DNA of 64,000 nt from Coniochaeta sp. PMI_546. Its lineage: Eukaryota > Ascomycota > Sordariomycetes > Coniochaetales > Coniochaetaceae. The translations under genes were made by a program, and so were the position numbers. The notes beneath the pieces are model-generated. The model was given only the letters and a program-made list of their open reading frames with translations. It did not search any database and was not told where the DNA came from. The stretch spans positions 999,362 through 1,063,361 of the forward strand of contig MU271148.1 of assembly GCA_021432605.1 (NCBI GenBank). Direction: 5' to 3'. Below are positions 43,981 through 55,634 of this stretch, one piece after another. Position 1 is the first letter of the stretch, and each line of letters opens with the position of its first letter.

Positions 43981-46474
43981 CCTGGTGTGCGTCAGGAGGC
44001 AGTTCGGTGGTTGTGTTTCGGTTCGGTGAAAAGTATGGGTTTGATTGGGTTTTGCTGATGGAAGTTTGTTCGTGGAGAAATCCAGATGCTGAGAGGATGG
44101 TGACCAAGAGGTAAACGTCCCGGTCGAGCGACTGATATATGTACGAGTCGAGCGCAGCTCTCGTCGAAGTCAAACAAAAAGAATGGATGGGTATTGTTCG
44201 GGTTTACCGAGAGAAAGCTGTCGATAGGCGAAGACAATGGGTATATTCAAGCACCGGGCCAAGAATAAAGAGGTTGATCGAAGACTGAGCGGTCAACGTG
44301 TATTGCTAAAGACTGGACAATAAGACAAGAAGTGAATAACAATACCCCTGGGCAGTGAATAAAGGAAAGAAGACAACACTGGTCGTCGAGCTGCAGTGTA
44401 GGAAGAAGAGAGAGAGAGAAAGAGAAAGATGCCAAGCACGAGGAGAAGTTGAGGCTCTTTATGTGTGAGACATGACCAGTCAAGCTGACCAGAGTTGCGT
44501 CCATTCACTACAGTAATTAACACTTCAGATGAGCTAGTCACTGCTAGCTATGCGCCGACTCTGGCATGACTCCCTCCAGGGTTTATCAGATCGGGCAAAC
44601 ATGTGGATGTGAATCGGACTGAAAGCATAGCCATGACTGGTTCCCGACTGGATGCCTCTCTCCCCTTTTCCAAGGCTCAAGCTGCGCCGTCCACCCTCGC
44701 AGATCCCCCGTAGAGAGGCCCACCTATCTGTTTGCGCGTATACCTCGTCCACTCGAAGCAAGTGGTCAGCCGTCATCTATGTGAGAACGTCCGTCTAGAC
44801 GCCTCTCGCGAATCGCGCAGTCGAAGCCCGACAGTCGTCGTGCATCTTGAAGCGAGGCGACCGTCCATCTACCCCACAGCGGGGTGGGCAAGAGTGACCA
44901 CAAAGCTTGGGTTGAAACATTGAAGCATCAGAGGGCGCTTCACGGCCAATGAGAAGTCCATGGTACCTGGGTGGCCAAAGCTCTGCACTTCAGCAGTCGG
45001 CTGTCTGACGTGATTGATTGGCTGGGCGGGTTTTGACATTCGCAAATCCCGGGGTTTAGTTCCACCACGGCATTCGACAGTACTATGTACTATGGTAGTC
45101 ACTGAGGGGAGTGGTCTTTGAGGCTTCGACTTCCCGAAAAGGGTTTCTGCCAGCAACGAAACATGAAACAAGGAACCCCTATTTCCTACCTAACCTCAGA
45201 AGAAGAAAGTCTCTCTCTCGGCACACTTCCTGGCCACTAGAACTGCAAACTTCTCTACTATTCAGTTCTTCAATAGTAACTAAGGACTAGAGGCAATGCC
45301 TCGAGGGTTTCGTAATGATTGCTATCACCAGCTGGAATCACTCTAGGAGGAGAAGGTGATGGCTCAGAGTAGTAACAGTCAGATGTATTCTCTTGAGTAC
45401 ACACTGGACTCGCTCAACCAGATACTAGTCGACCTGTACAGTCACGACAGTGCAACCAGAAACGTCAACTTTGTTTCCTTCAACAGCCACCACCCCTTGC
45501 CCGCCAAGTCGGTCGGCCGATCACTCAATGCATGAACAACCGCCACGCCCTACATCCGCAGCGGGTAAGACCTGCAAGGGTTGACCAACTCGGCCTGCCC
45601 CGGCCAGCTCACCAAGGGACATTCTTACGTATACGACCAAAATGTCAGCCTGTTCGGCGTCCTGTGCCTAGAGTCCAGTTTATGCGTTCACGCACACCAC
45701 GGAGGCAACCTGCAGACCTTGTCCAGGGTCAAAGCACTTCCTTCCTCAAGTAGTATGCCCAGATAACGCCAAACTGTACAAGCATCCACCCGTCAAGCAG
45801 ACGGACCCCGAGATGTAAACAATGTGTTTGTATGAGTAGTATCTGTAGCTCTAGCCTGATGATGCTTGAGATGATGAGGGGCGGCCATTGCAGACAGGCT
45901 CACAGATACCCACCTTTGATACACCTTGAATACTCCTCAAATGCATACCTCCCCCAACGTCGTCGTCGCCTCCACGCCATTCAAAGCATCCTTATCCATC
46001 AACTCAGCTATCCGCTAGTCCAATCACCCTGCCACTAACTGCTTCCCAACCCCTCCCCGGAACTCACTCCTGTAGCAGTCGCCACATCGCAGGCATACCA
46101 GGCCGGTCGTGTATTGCCGGCAAAAGACATTGATGCCAACCACACACACGGCAAGTAAGCTCATGCCCGTGGCAAAAAGAAACAAGAGTCACGCTACTAA
46201 AAGCTTGAGCACATAAATGCAAGCCAGAATATCCACCGCCCTCCACCCGCGCTGCTCGGCTGCGCCCTTTCAACAAAACTTGTCAAGGCCCCGCTTGGCT
46301 TGATCATCATACCGGATGCCGGTTATGTGCAGCTTCATACGCCTCACTTAACCAAGCAAAAGCCAAAATAGCCAAGAGCCGAGCAGTTGTCGACGAGGTA
46401 GAGCAGATACCGATGTTTGAGTGAGTTACTGAGACCTCTCAGCGTTGTAGCCTCATGACTGCGTCATTCCAGCC
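43981..46474. other. Long intergenic region, no gene seen
   Basis: This is 2.5 kb between the LPMO promoter and the PBP1 3' end. Purine-rich tracts lie near 44402-44427. Overlapping short frames at 45532-45766 lack start context and family features. Confidence 0.5.
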
Positions 46475-49400
46475 TCAAGGTCGCTGGCCCTGATACTTAT
46501 TCGGAGGTGCCTGAGGATGGAAGGGCTGCTGATACTGCATGCCAGGGCTCACCCCGTACATCATCGGCTGTCCTGGCTGTGACCCTTGATGGGCCATCAT
46601 GGGCGCTGCCGGTCTGCCCGGGCTGGGAAACCCGTTGGAGCCCGCCACTGACGGCGGAGGACCGGCACCCGGAGGTATAAAATGGCCGCCAGCGCCTGGG
46701 TACATGGGCATCTGGGGCGGGCCACCCGTGACCATGCCGTTCGGTGGCATGTACTGTGGCTGCATCATGATTGGGGGCGCCATGTGCGGCTGCTGAGGCA
46801 TGAACTGCGCATTGGTCGAGAAGCTGCGGAAATTCGGGTTCATGTGCGGCGCACCGTTGTTGAGATACGGCTGCATGACCGGCTGCGTGTACGACATCTG
46901 GGCCGGTGAGTTCATGTTATGCGGATAGGCCATCTGCATCTGCGGCGTCATCCGGGGCGATACGAAGGATTGTGCCGAGTTGGAATGCATCATCCGATGA
47001 TCGTCCGGATGGGAGGCGAATGGGGGATGCGTCATAGGGCCGCCCTGTTGGCCGTTGTGCATCTGCATGGTGGCCATATGCGGCGACTGTCTAGGTGCCA
47101 TATTAGGCCCGGCCTGGAGGTGGAACGGCAATTGATGTTGATGAGGCATGACCGGCGCCATGTGTTGCGGATTAGGAGTCGCAGTGGCCGCGGAGGCCAG
47201 AGGTTGCCGCTCGAAGTACTGTTTATAGGTCAGGTGCATAGTCGAGTCGGGCTTCTCCTTGCCCTCCTGAAGCTGCCGCCATGTGGCGGGCGTCTGGAAC
47301 GAGGGACGCAGGCCGAGATTCTCATCCCAGTTCGGCGCACCCGATGGGGGCTGGAGGGTCTTGATATGCAGCAGGATGTTGCACTTATGAACATCGACTG
47401 CTCTCGTCTTGCGTCGAATGAGCTGGCCACGTGCTGGGGGCGTATGCACCGCCGGAGAATCCACAACGTTGTTGATGGACGACCGGGGACTCGAGGCTTG
47501 ACTAGGGACGGTGGGGTTGAAAGCTGCGGCGTAGGCACTGGGTCTGAATTCGTGGCTGTTGGGATTCAATTTTGCTTGCTGGAGGTGAGAAGGAGGAAGA
47601 CCGCTCAGTCGACGGCCGTACGGTGGATCAACGTTGTTGGCCGGGCCAGTAGGCGGCTGACGCATGTTGTCCACCGGCATGTGCTGGCTCATGTGCTGAT
47701 GCTGAGGTTGGTGCATCTTGTTCTCTCGGATGCGCTGAGCCAGGTTCCCGGTCTGCGGCGGCTGCTGTCCGCCAAACTGCGGGTTCTGGCGGTTGCCCCT
47801 GTAGGATTGCTGGTAGTGCGGCTGCGGCGCATATGACTGCCGTGCGCCAGGGTGGCGGCCTGGAACTGCTGACGGCGAGCTCGAATGCTGAGGAGCGCTT
47901 GGACGAGAAGTGCCGCGAGAATCAACTGCGGGCGCAGGCGCAGCGGCAGTGTTCGTTGTTGTATCAGTCTGCACCTTGGTCTGACTCTCCTTCGTGGTGG
48001 ACGGTTGCTTTTCTTTCACAGCCGATGCGGCTGCCTCCTCGGCCTTCGCTTTTGCAACTGCCTGGGCATCTTGGATGGCCTTCTCCTGGATGATTTTTTG
48101 CTTCTCTGGGTCCTTGGCTATGATGGATATCAAGTCCTTAGGTACCGGGGTCGATAACTTAAAAGTCTCCCCGAACTTCTTCAACTCAATCAGCTTGACC
48201 TCCTTATCCGCCCTAGCCTTGGAGCTGCGGGCCTTCTCTTGCACCGCACGCTGTTGCGACGCAAAGGACTTGAAGCTAGCAAGCACATCTTTCTCAACAG
48301 TCGCTGCGGCACTAGGAGCGGCTGGGGTGTTGCCCTGGCTGGTCTGCGGTGAAATGGTCCTGCTGGTGGCAGCGGATGGCCGGAGCGGCGTCGCAGCGGT
48401 ACTCTTAGTATCGGAGTCTGGTATCGCAGCCGTTGTTGTAGTGTCAATCGATTTACTCTCTGGTTTGGCGTCAGATTTCGCCTCGACGACATTCACCGCG
48501 GGTGTGGGGGTCGTCGACTGCTTGGCTTGGCCAACGGGGGCCTTGTTTTCCTCCGACTTGGGCACGGGTTGTTGCCTCGGTGCAGGGGCTTTCAGTTGCG
48601 ACGAGATGATTGCAGGGTCAACCGGCGCACCCTTTACCGTTGAATGACCTGTAGGAGCACGTCTCGCAGGGGGCGTATACTTGTTCTCCCGGCTTTGGAG
48701 AGGGGGCGAGTCATGCCTTCGCACTCCGCTATATCTGTCATGATGTTAGAATGTGGCCTCAGACTCGACTCGTCAGCCACGTACTTGTCTTCTTCGTTTC
48801 TCTCATCGTCTCCGCCGACAAAGTCCATTATTCGCTCCTCAGCCACGTGAGACGTGGTCGCAACGCTCCTTTCAATCTCACGCGCCTTCTTGTCTGCTGC
48901 GGCCATTCGCTGTTGGTAGTTGGGATGGCTCTTGTCGATCGTGGTGGTGTAGATGCTCTCGTCATAATCGGTCGTCAGCCCGAAGAGGCGTTCGTTCACT
49001 TTGAACTGATCCCACGAACCGTCCGAAGATCTCTCCAGGGTCAAGCCCGCATCTACAACTTTCGTGTCCGGCTCCCAGCGTTGTAGATCACGTCCGACGC
49101 CGCCGCGACTGTTTGAGATTGCCGCGTCGGTACGGAAGCCCGTTCTACTACCTAAGAGAGGGGTCAGTCTCTCAGAAACAGAGGTGGCTATGGTGCAATG
49201 CGTACCATTAGCATTTCTTCCATCACTCTTGCCAGGATTGTTTGACAAGAGACGAGCATCTCCGATATCCTTCCGCTGGAACGACATGTTCTCGCGCCTC
49301 GCAGCACCGTTCGAAATTTCGTTTGAGTTGGGACCTTTCTTCTGCTGTACCATTTTCAGGTAGCAGCTCGAGGGATCGGCTGGGTTGTTGGCATAAATAC

Positions 49401-50241
49401 CCTCGAATTCGGCACCGTTTGTCAGGGTGAAGCGAACCCTCTGGCCCTGTGATACTCAATGTCAGATGATGAGCCCATTGGGGATGTCAAAACACAAAGG
49501 GGGCCGGTCAGAGAGAGGTGTCGGATGCCGGGTAGCGGGGAGAGAATGACCAGGATAAGCAAGACAGTGATAAGTAATGCAGCAGTGTCTCTTGGTAGAC
49601 TAAGGAGACAAGATGCCTGGGCTCTTTCAACTTACCTCTCGCAAGGAGGCTGTCGCGGATTGTTTGTTGGACGAGTTGGGGCCAGTCTGAGGAGTTTGTG
49701 ATCGGCCGGTAATTGGATTCTTTGCACCGCTCCAGGCCTTCTGGGGGGGAGCAGCCTGCCTGTTTCCAGAGTGTCAGTAGAGAGGTTATGGAAGCTCGGC
49801 TCGCGTGATGATTAGAGATGGATCGATAGGTATGGAGAGGACGACTCCGTTGAACATGCACGGGATGGCACAGATGATGCTCAATGCTTGAAAAACAGCT
49901 GAAAGACGAGCATGACGCAGCACGACCAGACAATCAAATACGGCCTTGAATCGTTTGATGGACCAAAGGGCGAGTGATGGATAGAGGTGAGGTTGCAGAG
50001 TGGGGACACGGAAGGAGGGAAGGAAGTTGAAGTTGTGTCGAGTGTCTCGAACGTACCTGTTTGCTTGACCTGAGGTCGAGCTGCTGTTGTCGGCGGCCGA
50101 TGCAGCAGGTCGACTCTTCTGGTCGCTGAACTTGCTGCTGTACAGCGGACGGGCAGTTGGCTGCGACTCGATCTCTGGCGTGGTGGATTGAGAAAGGAGT
50201 TTGGGAGTTGTTGAGGAAGATGTTGATCCGTGGCCTTCCAT
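46475..50241 (-). CDS. PBP1: Ataxin-2/Pbp1 homologue (LsmAD and PAM2)
   Basis: Five exons give 1058 aa: 50241-50057, 49759-49636, 49446-49206, 49151-48785 and 48734-46475, with phases 2, 0, 1, 2. The N-terminal KNPITGR segment and the Lsm-type domain (GQRVRFTLTNGAEFEGIY...CYLKMVQQKK) are followed by the LsmAD domain at about 229-296 (WDQFKVNERLFGLTTDYDE...HVAEERI). A PAM2 motif for binding the poly(A)-binding protein is visible near residue 695 (LNPNSHEFRP). The rest is Pro/Gln/Met/His-rich and disordered, with a short helical Lys/Glu/Ala-rich region before it. The protein is expected in the cytoplasm and stress granules, acting in mRNA polyadenylation control and TORC1 signalling, as for yeast Pbp1 and animal ataxin-2. 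The Lsm segment looks short on its N-terminal side. Confidence 0.9.
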
Positions 50242-52243
50242 TCCGACCAAGTTTGGAAACTCTGTGTGGTGGTGGTGTGTGCGGCAGTGCTGCACCCAAG
50301 TCGCAGCTTTCTGGCGCAAAGGAAAGTCGGGCTAGACTGGCTAGTGAGAGGAGAGGAGAGAGAGTTCAAGTTTGGGGCGGGCAGGGGTGTGTTGGATTGA
50401 AGGTGCGGGAACGGCAAAGGTCCAGTCCAGATTGTTTGTACGGGGGGGAATCCTGGACTGTGATTTGTTGGCTGCACCCTTGGTAGCGGCGTCGTTTTGA
50501 CCTTGAGGTGCCAAACAGTTGAGCTGCGGAGCTGATCTGCGCAGCAAGGGTCAACCTCTTTTTATTTTATTTTTTTACTTTTCGGTGTCTTTCCACGATG
50601 TGTAAAAGACAAACCACCATACAGTGGTCGAGTAAGATCCTCAAGACGGGCTGGAACAAGTAGCTGACTGTCTCTCTCTCGCTCTCTCTCACTTACTCTT
50701 GCTGCGACAGAATCCTCATGAATCCCAATGATTCACGGGTCGTGTTCGAAATCGTTGTCAAAAAAAGGTGGACAAAGGGGAGTTTGCGAGGCCAGAGCAG
50801 CGCTGATAGGACTGACTGTAGCGTCAATGCACCATCACTGATGTCTCAAACTCTTTTGCTCTTCTTGGCTGCCGACCAGGCTGGTAAATTATGATAGACG
50901 TATGATAGGTAAGGTACCTGATGGTCGAGGACTCTGTTCTAGTCCGGAAACCAAGGTAGATTCGGCGGCGTCGACCAACGACTGTCCGCTATCGTCCTGG
51001 TTCGGTGACAGATCACACTGTTTGGTCAAGGTGTTCGTGGTGGAAGTTGACAAGCTTGTCGAGATGACTACTTTAGGAAGACGTAGAGGTTGGCACACAA
51101 TGTCAAGGAGAATGGAAGGTGCGTTGCAATTCGGGCGGGGAAGGGAAGGCGACACGATACGGCAGGAACGACTCTCAAAAAAAAAGGAGGCGTGCGGGAA
51201 ACACAAACTTTCTGGGGTCAATCGGAGCCCTTGGACCTCCGGCGAAGCACAAACGATAAAGTCAGGTAAGGTAAGGTACTGACTGTACCAGAGGAAGCTT
51301 GTGCGGCAGAGAAAGGTCGAGTGACAAGGCAGGAGGGCAGAGCCACAGTCCGTGAGTTACTCTCACCTACACGTGTCCGCGTGTAGTCTTAGCACTTGAA
51401 ATGAGTGAGGAACTCTCCAGAAGAACGGAAGCTCTCGAGTGATCCAGAGAGATCCAATATTGTTTATGGCAAGCTCCCGTCTGCTATGACGCTTTTGCTA
51501 CTCCTCCCAAAAGTCCTGATGATTTCGGAGCTGGGTCCCTGAAAGCAAGAAGGGCCCGGGCCCGCTATACTTCCTCAAGGGTTACCTTAGCGTGCTTGAG
51601 CTTGGCGCCAGTTTGGAAGGATGGCCTCATCAAGTGGGGCAAATCGGTACTCCTGCGAGTTAGTCGTGCCTCAGGCAGATCGTCATAGGACAAGGACGGG
51701 TGATCGTCATTGAGCCGCAACGAACAATTCCGGGCACAAATCACACAGCAATTGCAATTCCAGGGCTGGAAGCAATACCTCTACTGTGGTAGGCTGAGAT
51801 GCTCTACCGCTACAGCAGAGCCATCCGGCTTATCCTGCATTTCAAACGGATCTGCCGTGTTTATTTGGCCTAGACGGTGCGTTGAGGTGTGATTCGACGG
51901 TGGGTGCCAACAGATGCGTGATGCAGTCTGTCGCAACTTTGTTTTTCGATAAGACCGACGCCCGCAGGACAGTGTGTCGATCTCAAACCAAGTACTGCAC
52001 CTATTTGTCCAATTTCGACATCTTGGCTCTGCCTCAGGACTACAGGAAGCATGTATGAAGTTCCCAGACATGAGAAAGCGTTCTGATACTGGCTCAACGC
52101 TAAGGCATCCTGCATCAGTATAGGCGTCCCCCGGCCTCAGAAGTATATAAAGACCGTACAGCCGATATGATATCGACCAAGAACCCCAAAGCATTCTTCT
52201 TCTACTGTCTTGCTCAAACAACGTCTACCATCTCTCTGGGCCA
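50242..52243. other. Intergenic region, no gene seen
   Basis: This 2-kb stretch holds the PBP1 promoter and leader (pyrimidine tracts, a TC repeat) and the 3' flank of the FAD monooxygenase gene. No coding structure is supported. Confidence 0.5.
50671..50691. repeat. TC-rich simple repeat
   Basis: A TCTC tract interrupted by one G lies in the upstream region of PBP1. Confidence 0.6.
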
Positions 52244-53662
52244 CTAACCCGTCAGACCCTTCCACCAGAAATACGCATATACCGTAGGCACAATCAGAGG
52301 ATGAAACACCGACGGCGTATTGAACTTGACATGCATCGCCGACATTGGTGCGATGACGGTCTTGGGCACGCCAGGAGTAAACATCCAGAGCTTCATCAAA
52401 TCGTTTGACAGCTTCGCCACCTTCTCTGAGCGCGGCCACATCTCAAGCTCGAAACGTCGAACGGCTTCGTCCAGTCTCTCAGCCATGTCTCCCGGCTTCT
52501 TCACCGCCTCCGCAATCTGCTCCGCCAGGACCATGGCATCCTTCATCGCAACATTGACTCCCTCGCCAGCAAAGTACGTCATGACGTGCGCCGCATCGCC
52601 CAGGACCGTCACGCCCCGGCGGTGCGTCCACTTGTACCCGACCGGCAGCATGTACAGACTCCGGGCCGTGCAGCGTCCGTCCGACAGCCGGATGGCATCG
52701 CGGAATGTCTCGCACCAGTCGGCAAAGGGACTCTGCTCGCCGAGCAGATAAGCCTTCGTTGCGTCCAAGTCCGTCGGGTCGAAGCCGCACTTGTCTGCCC
52801 AGTCCGTGTCTTCCTTTCGAGTGGAGGCGTACAGCGTCAGACTCTCATCGCCCATCTGCTGTACCACGATCTCCTTCCCCTCGTCGAAAGCAAAGACGGT
52901 CCCGCGGTGCGCGGCAGCATGTACAGCGGGCGCTCTGACGGCGGCGTCGGAGATGGACAACTCGAACCCACCGACGCCAGAAAAGACGGGTTTCTGATCC
53001 GACAGTATCGCGCGAACCTTTGACCACGCCCCGTCTGCGCCGATGACCAGGTCCCAACCCGATAGCTCCGTGCCGTCCGCGAAGACAAGCGTGTGTTTGC
53101 CGTCCGGAGACTCCCGATCGGGCTCGACGCGCCTCAGCTTCCGCCCCCACTTGATCGTGTCGGCCGGCAGACTCTCGGTCAAGATGCGGCGGAGGTCGGG
53201 GCGGTCTATCTCGGGCCTCTCCTGCTGCAGAGCCCAGGCCTTCTTCTCGTGCGTCTGCGGGCCCGCCCGCTTGAAGTACACCTTCATGTTCTTGTCGGTG
53301 AACTGGTTGTAGTCGCCGTCGTAGCGGGCCCTGGCGACGAACTGGTCGAAGAGGCCGGCTGCTTTCAGGGCTGCTAGGCCGGTGTCGGTGTGCAGGTCTA
53401 GAGAGCCGCCCTGGGAGCGGTAGTTGGGGCTCGTCTCGCTCTCGAATATTGTGAAGGGGATGGAGGAGAGGTGCAGCAGGCGGCCGAGAGTGCAGCCTGC
53501 TGGGCCGGCGCCGATGATGGCTATACTGGGGAGGATTGTCATGGTCGTTGATGTGGTTGACGTTTGTGCTAGTGCAGTTTGATGCAAGTGAGTGAAGCTC
53601 TTTTGGAATCCTAGCCTATACTTAGAGATGTAAGGGTAGGTTGAGTATCTGCTTTGTTTCAT
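52244..53662 (-). CDS. FAD-dependent monooxygenase, TetX/salicylate-hydroxylase type
   Basis: Single-exon flavoprotein. The frame opens at an ATG at 53662 (472 aa), but the domain starts right after the ATG at 53542 (MTILPSIAIIGAGPAG), giving 432 aa, and that start is more likely. Visible motifs are the FAD-binding GAGPAG, the DG motif in DLVIGADGAWSKVR, and the GD motif in GVTVLGDAAHVMTYFAGEGVNVAMKDA. The order and spacing match group A flavin monooxygenases related to TetX. These use NAD(P)H and O2 to hydroxylate aromatic or polyketide-like substrates, often in detoxification or secondary metabolism. There is no membrane anchor apart from a hydrophobic C-terminal end (IVPTVYAYFWWKG). The substrate is unknown. 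Confidence 0.87.
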   Translation of the reverse strand: MKQSRYSTYPYISKYRLGFQKSFTHLHQTALAQTSTTSTTMTILPSIAIIGAGPAGCTLGRLLHLSSIPFTIFESETSPNYRSQGGSLDLHTDTGLAALKAAGLFDQFVARARYDGDYNQFTDKNMKVYFKRAGPQTHEKKAWALQQERPEIDRPDLRRILTESLPADTIKWGRKLRRVEPDRESPDGKHTLVFADGTELSGWDLVIGADGAWSKVRAILSDQKPVFSGVGGFELSISDAAVRAPAVHAAAHRGTVFAFDEGKEIVVQQMGDESLTLYASTRKEDTDWADKCGFDPTDLDATKAYLLGEQSPFADWCETFRDAIRLSDGRCTARSLYMLPVGYKWTHRRGVTVLGDAAHVMTYFAGEGVNVAMKDAMVLAEQIAEAVKKPGDMAERLDEAVRRFELEMWPRSEKVAKLSNDLMKLWMFTPGVPKTVIAPMSAMHVKFNTPSVFHPLIVPTVYAYFWWKGLTG

Positions 53663-55634
53663 AGTGCTCGCGGAAGTTGTTCAGCTAGCCCAGGTCTTTC
53701 AAGCCTTAAATATGTAGTCGGATGCTTCGTCGTAATTGCGGCGTACTCGCCAATCTAAATAGGATCATGATCACGAAGCTGATGTTGTCTGCCTCGCTGT
53801 ATGCGAGGACGAGAACGATGCCAAGGCTGAAACTGTCCACTTAGAAACTCACTACTCTCGTCAGTAATTGAAGCCACATTCCATTCAGCCCTACCAGGAA
53901 CCGGGGAGTGTCATTGTTTGGCTTGGACACCCGTCGGAAAATGGACCTGTAAGACATCCAACTTGCCTGAAGGAGAAGTGTACCGCGCAAGCCGTTATAC
54001 GCGTTAGTAAGGTAGTGCGCGGCTGTCTCGCATTCGGATTGGAACCTCAGTTAGCGTGGCGGACATGCCGAAATGCAGGGCATGTTCGACTTCATGCTGC
54101 CATGATACTGGATACTCTTTGCGCATGCATATGCCGTCGACCCCACTGCTTCTCCTTCTCAGTCCACGCCGCAGATTCCACTGGAATTTCTCAGGACCCC
54201 GTTCCCGTTCCCGCCTCAAGATCAACCGCTATAAATGCGCCGGGTTGCCGTGTCATGGCCGACGAGGGACGTTGGTCTGCGAATGCATCTTTGGATCTTG
54301 GTCATCAGGCTTATTTCCGTCGTAGCAGATACATGATTGCGTGGTACAGTTCCATTCCATCAAGTGCTGTCGACACATGCTCTCCCACGCCCTGATAGAA
54401 GACTGGCAAGGCGAGTTCAGCTGCGCGGCCACGAGATGATTCCAGCAAATCATTGACCGGGAGGACGAGAAGCAACCAAGAGTGATCAAGCAAGCTCCGT
54501 CCATTTATACGAACAGCTTGTACAGTCCATTGCAGCCAGAAGCCACGCACGAGTGTCGATGGAACTTCTAGGTTGGAACCTACTACCAACCTTAATATGG
54601 AAGTCGATGGGCCGAGGAACGTGCCAACACTTAGGAAAGCAATGGTCCCTATACGCGAAGAACGGGACAGTACACGTAGAGAAACCTTCACAGACCTCTC
54701 TCCTCATTGCATGCTCCTCTACCTTTTTCTCAAGGTACCTTACATGACTTAGTCGAGACTGGAGGTTGTTCTTGAACCTAGAAAGAACACCGGAAGATCT
54801 GAACATGAAGGGGCATCAGGCACACCATCTCTCGCGTAAAGCTGCGTCACGGCCTGCGAGCGTGGAGGAAGGGGCAATATGAGATCTCCCTAGTGAAATG
54901 CTTCCTTCTGTTGGCTTTACACTGGAGCATCTTCCGCCATCCAGGATGAAGCCTGTTATGGAAGGCGCAAGTGTCTATCAACCATGCCAACGATAGCTTC
55001 TGACATTTACGTCAGGACAACAGCTCCACATGTTCACGAGCTCTAAAATCGTGCAATTGAAGCAACAATAAACTGTTCAAGGAACACACGTAGTCAAGCA
55101 ATTATTGCAGTTCTGCATGGTCCTGGGAACATTGACACCAACACCATGATATTCAGGTCAATCAATGAATGGTGTGGCTGAAGTATGCTAACCAGCCACA
55201 AGTTGAAGAGTCCCTCCTAGTTCCAGCCCCACAATACCGGCCCCCTGGTCGTGCAGGAACCACCCCTGGCCCAATAAGGAAAGGCGCAGCACGGCCGAGG
55301 TCCCGTGCCGCTGGTGTCGTGGATGGGTGGTGGATGGCAAGCTCCGTACCATAGTACCGTCCCCGACTGCGCTGCTTGCTGAGGCGCTTCATCAGAATTT
55401 AACCTTCATCACCTCTCGTGTCATCGTCAGCCCGATACCTGCTCTTCGACAGAGTCAGCACGTCGACTACACTCTACTTCCTACTCTACTGCACCTGGTA
55501 TCGACACTCTCCAACGTACCGCCATTTTCGAACCATCAGTGAAGGGGCCACAAACGAGAAGGAGCAGCCTGACCGGGCGGTGACCCGTAACAGCCCAACA
55601 GAACGAGACACACGCGACTAAGTGCTCAGATACG
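53663..55634. other. Divergent intergenic region, no gene seen
   Basis: This is a 2-kb gap between the monooxygenase promoter and BUD6. Frames at 53868-54395 (plus) and 54311-54691 (minus) overlap each other and show no family features. Confidence 0.5.

Noticed and set aside
45532-45766. Two overlapping short frames
   Set aside because: Both are low-complexity or mixed frames over the same bases, with no supporting features.
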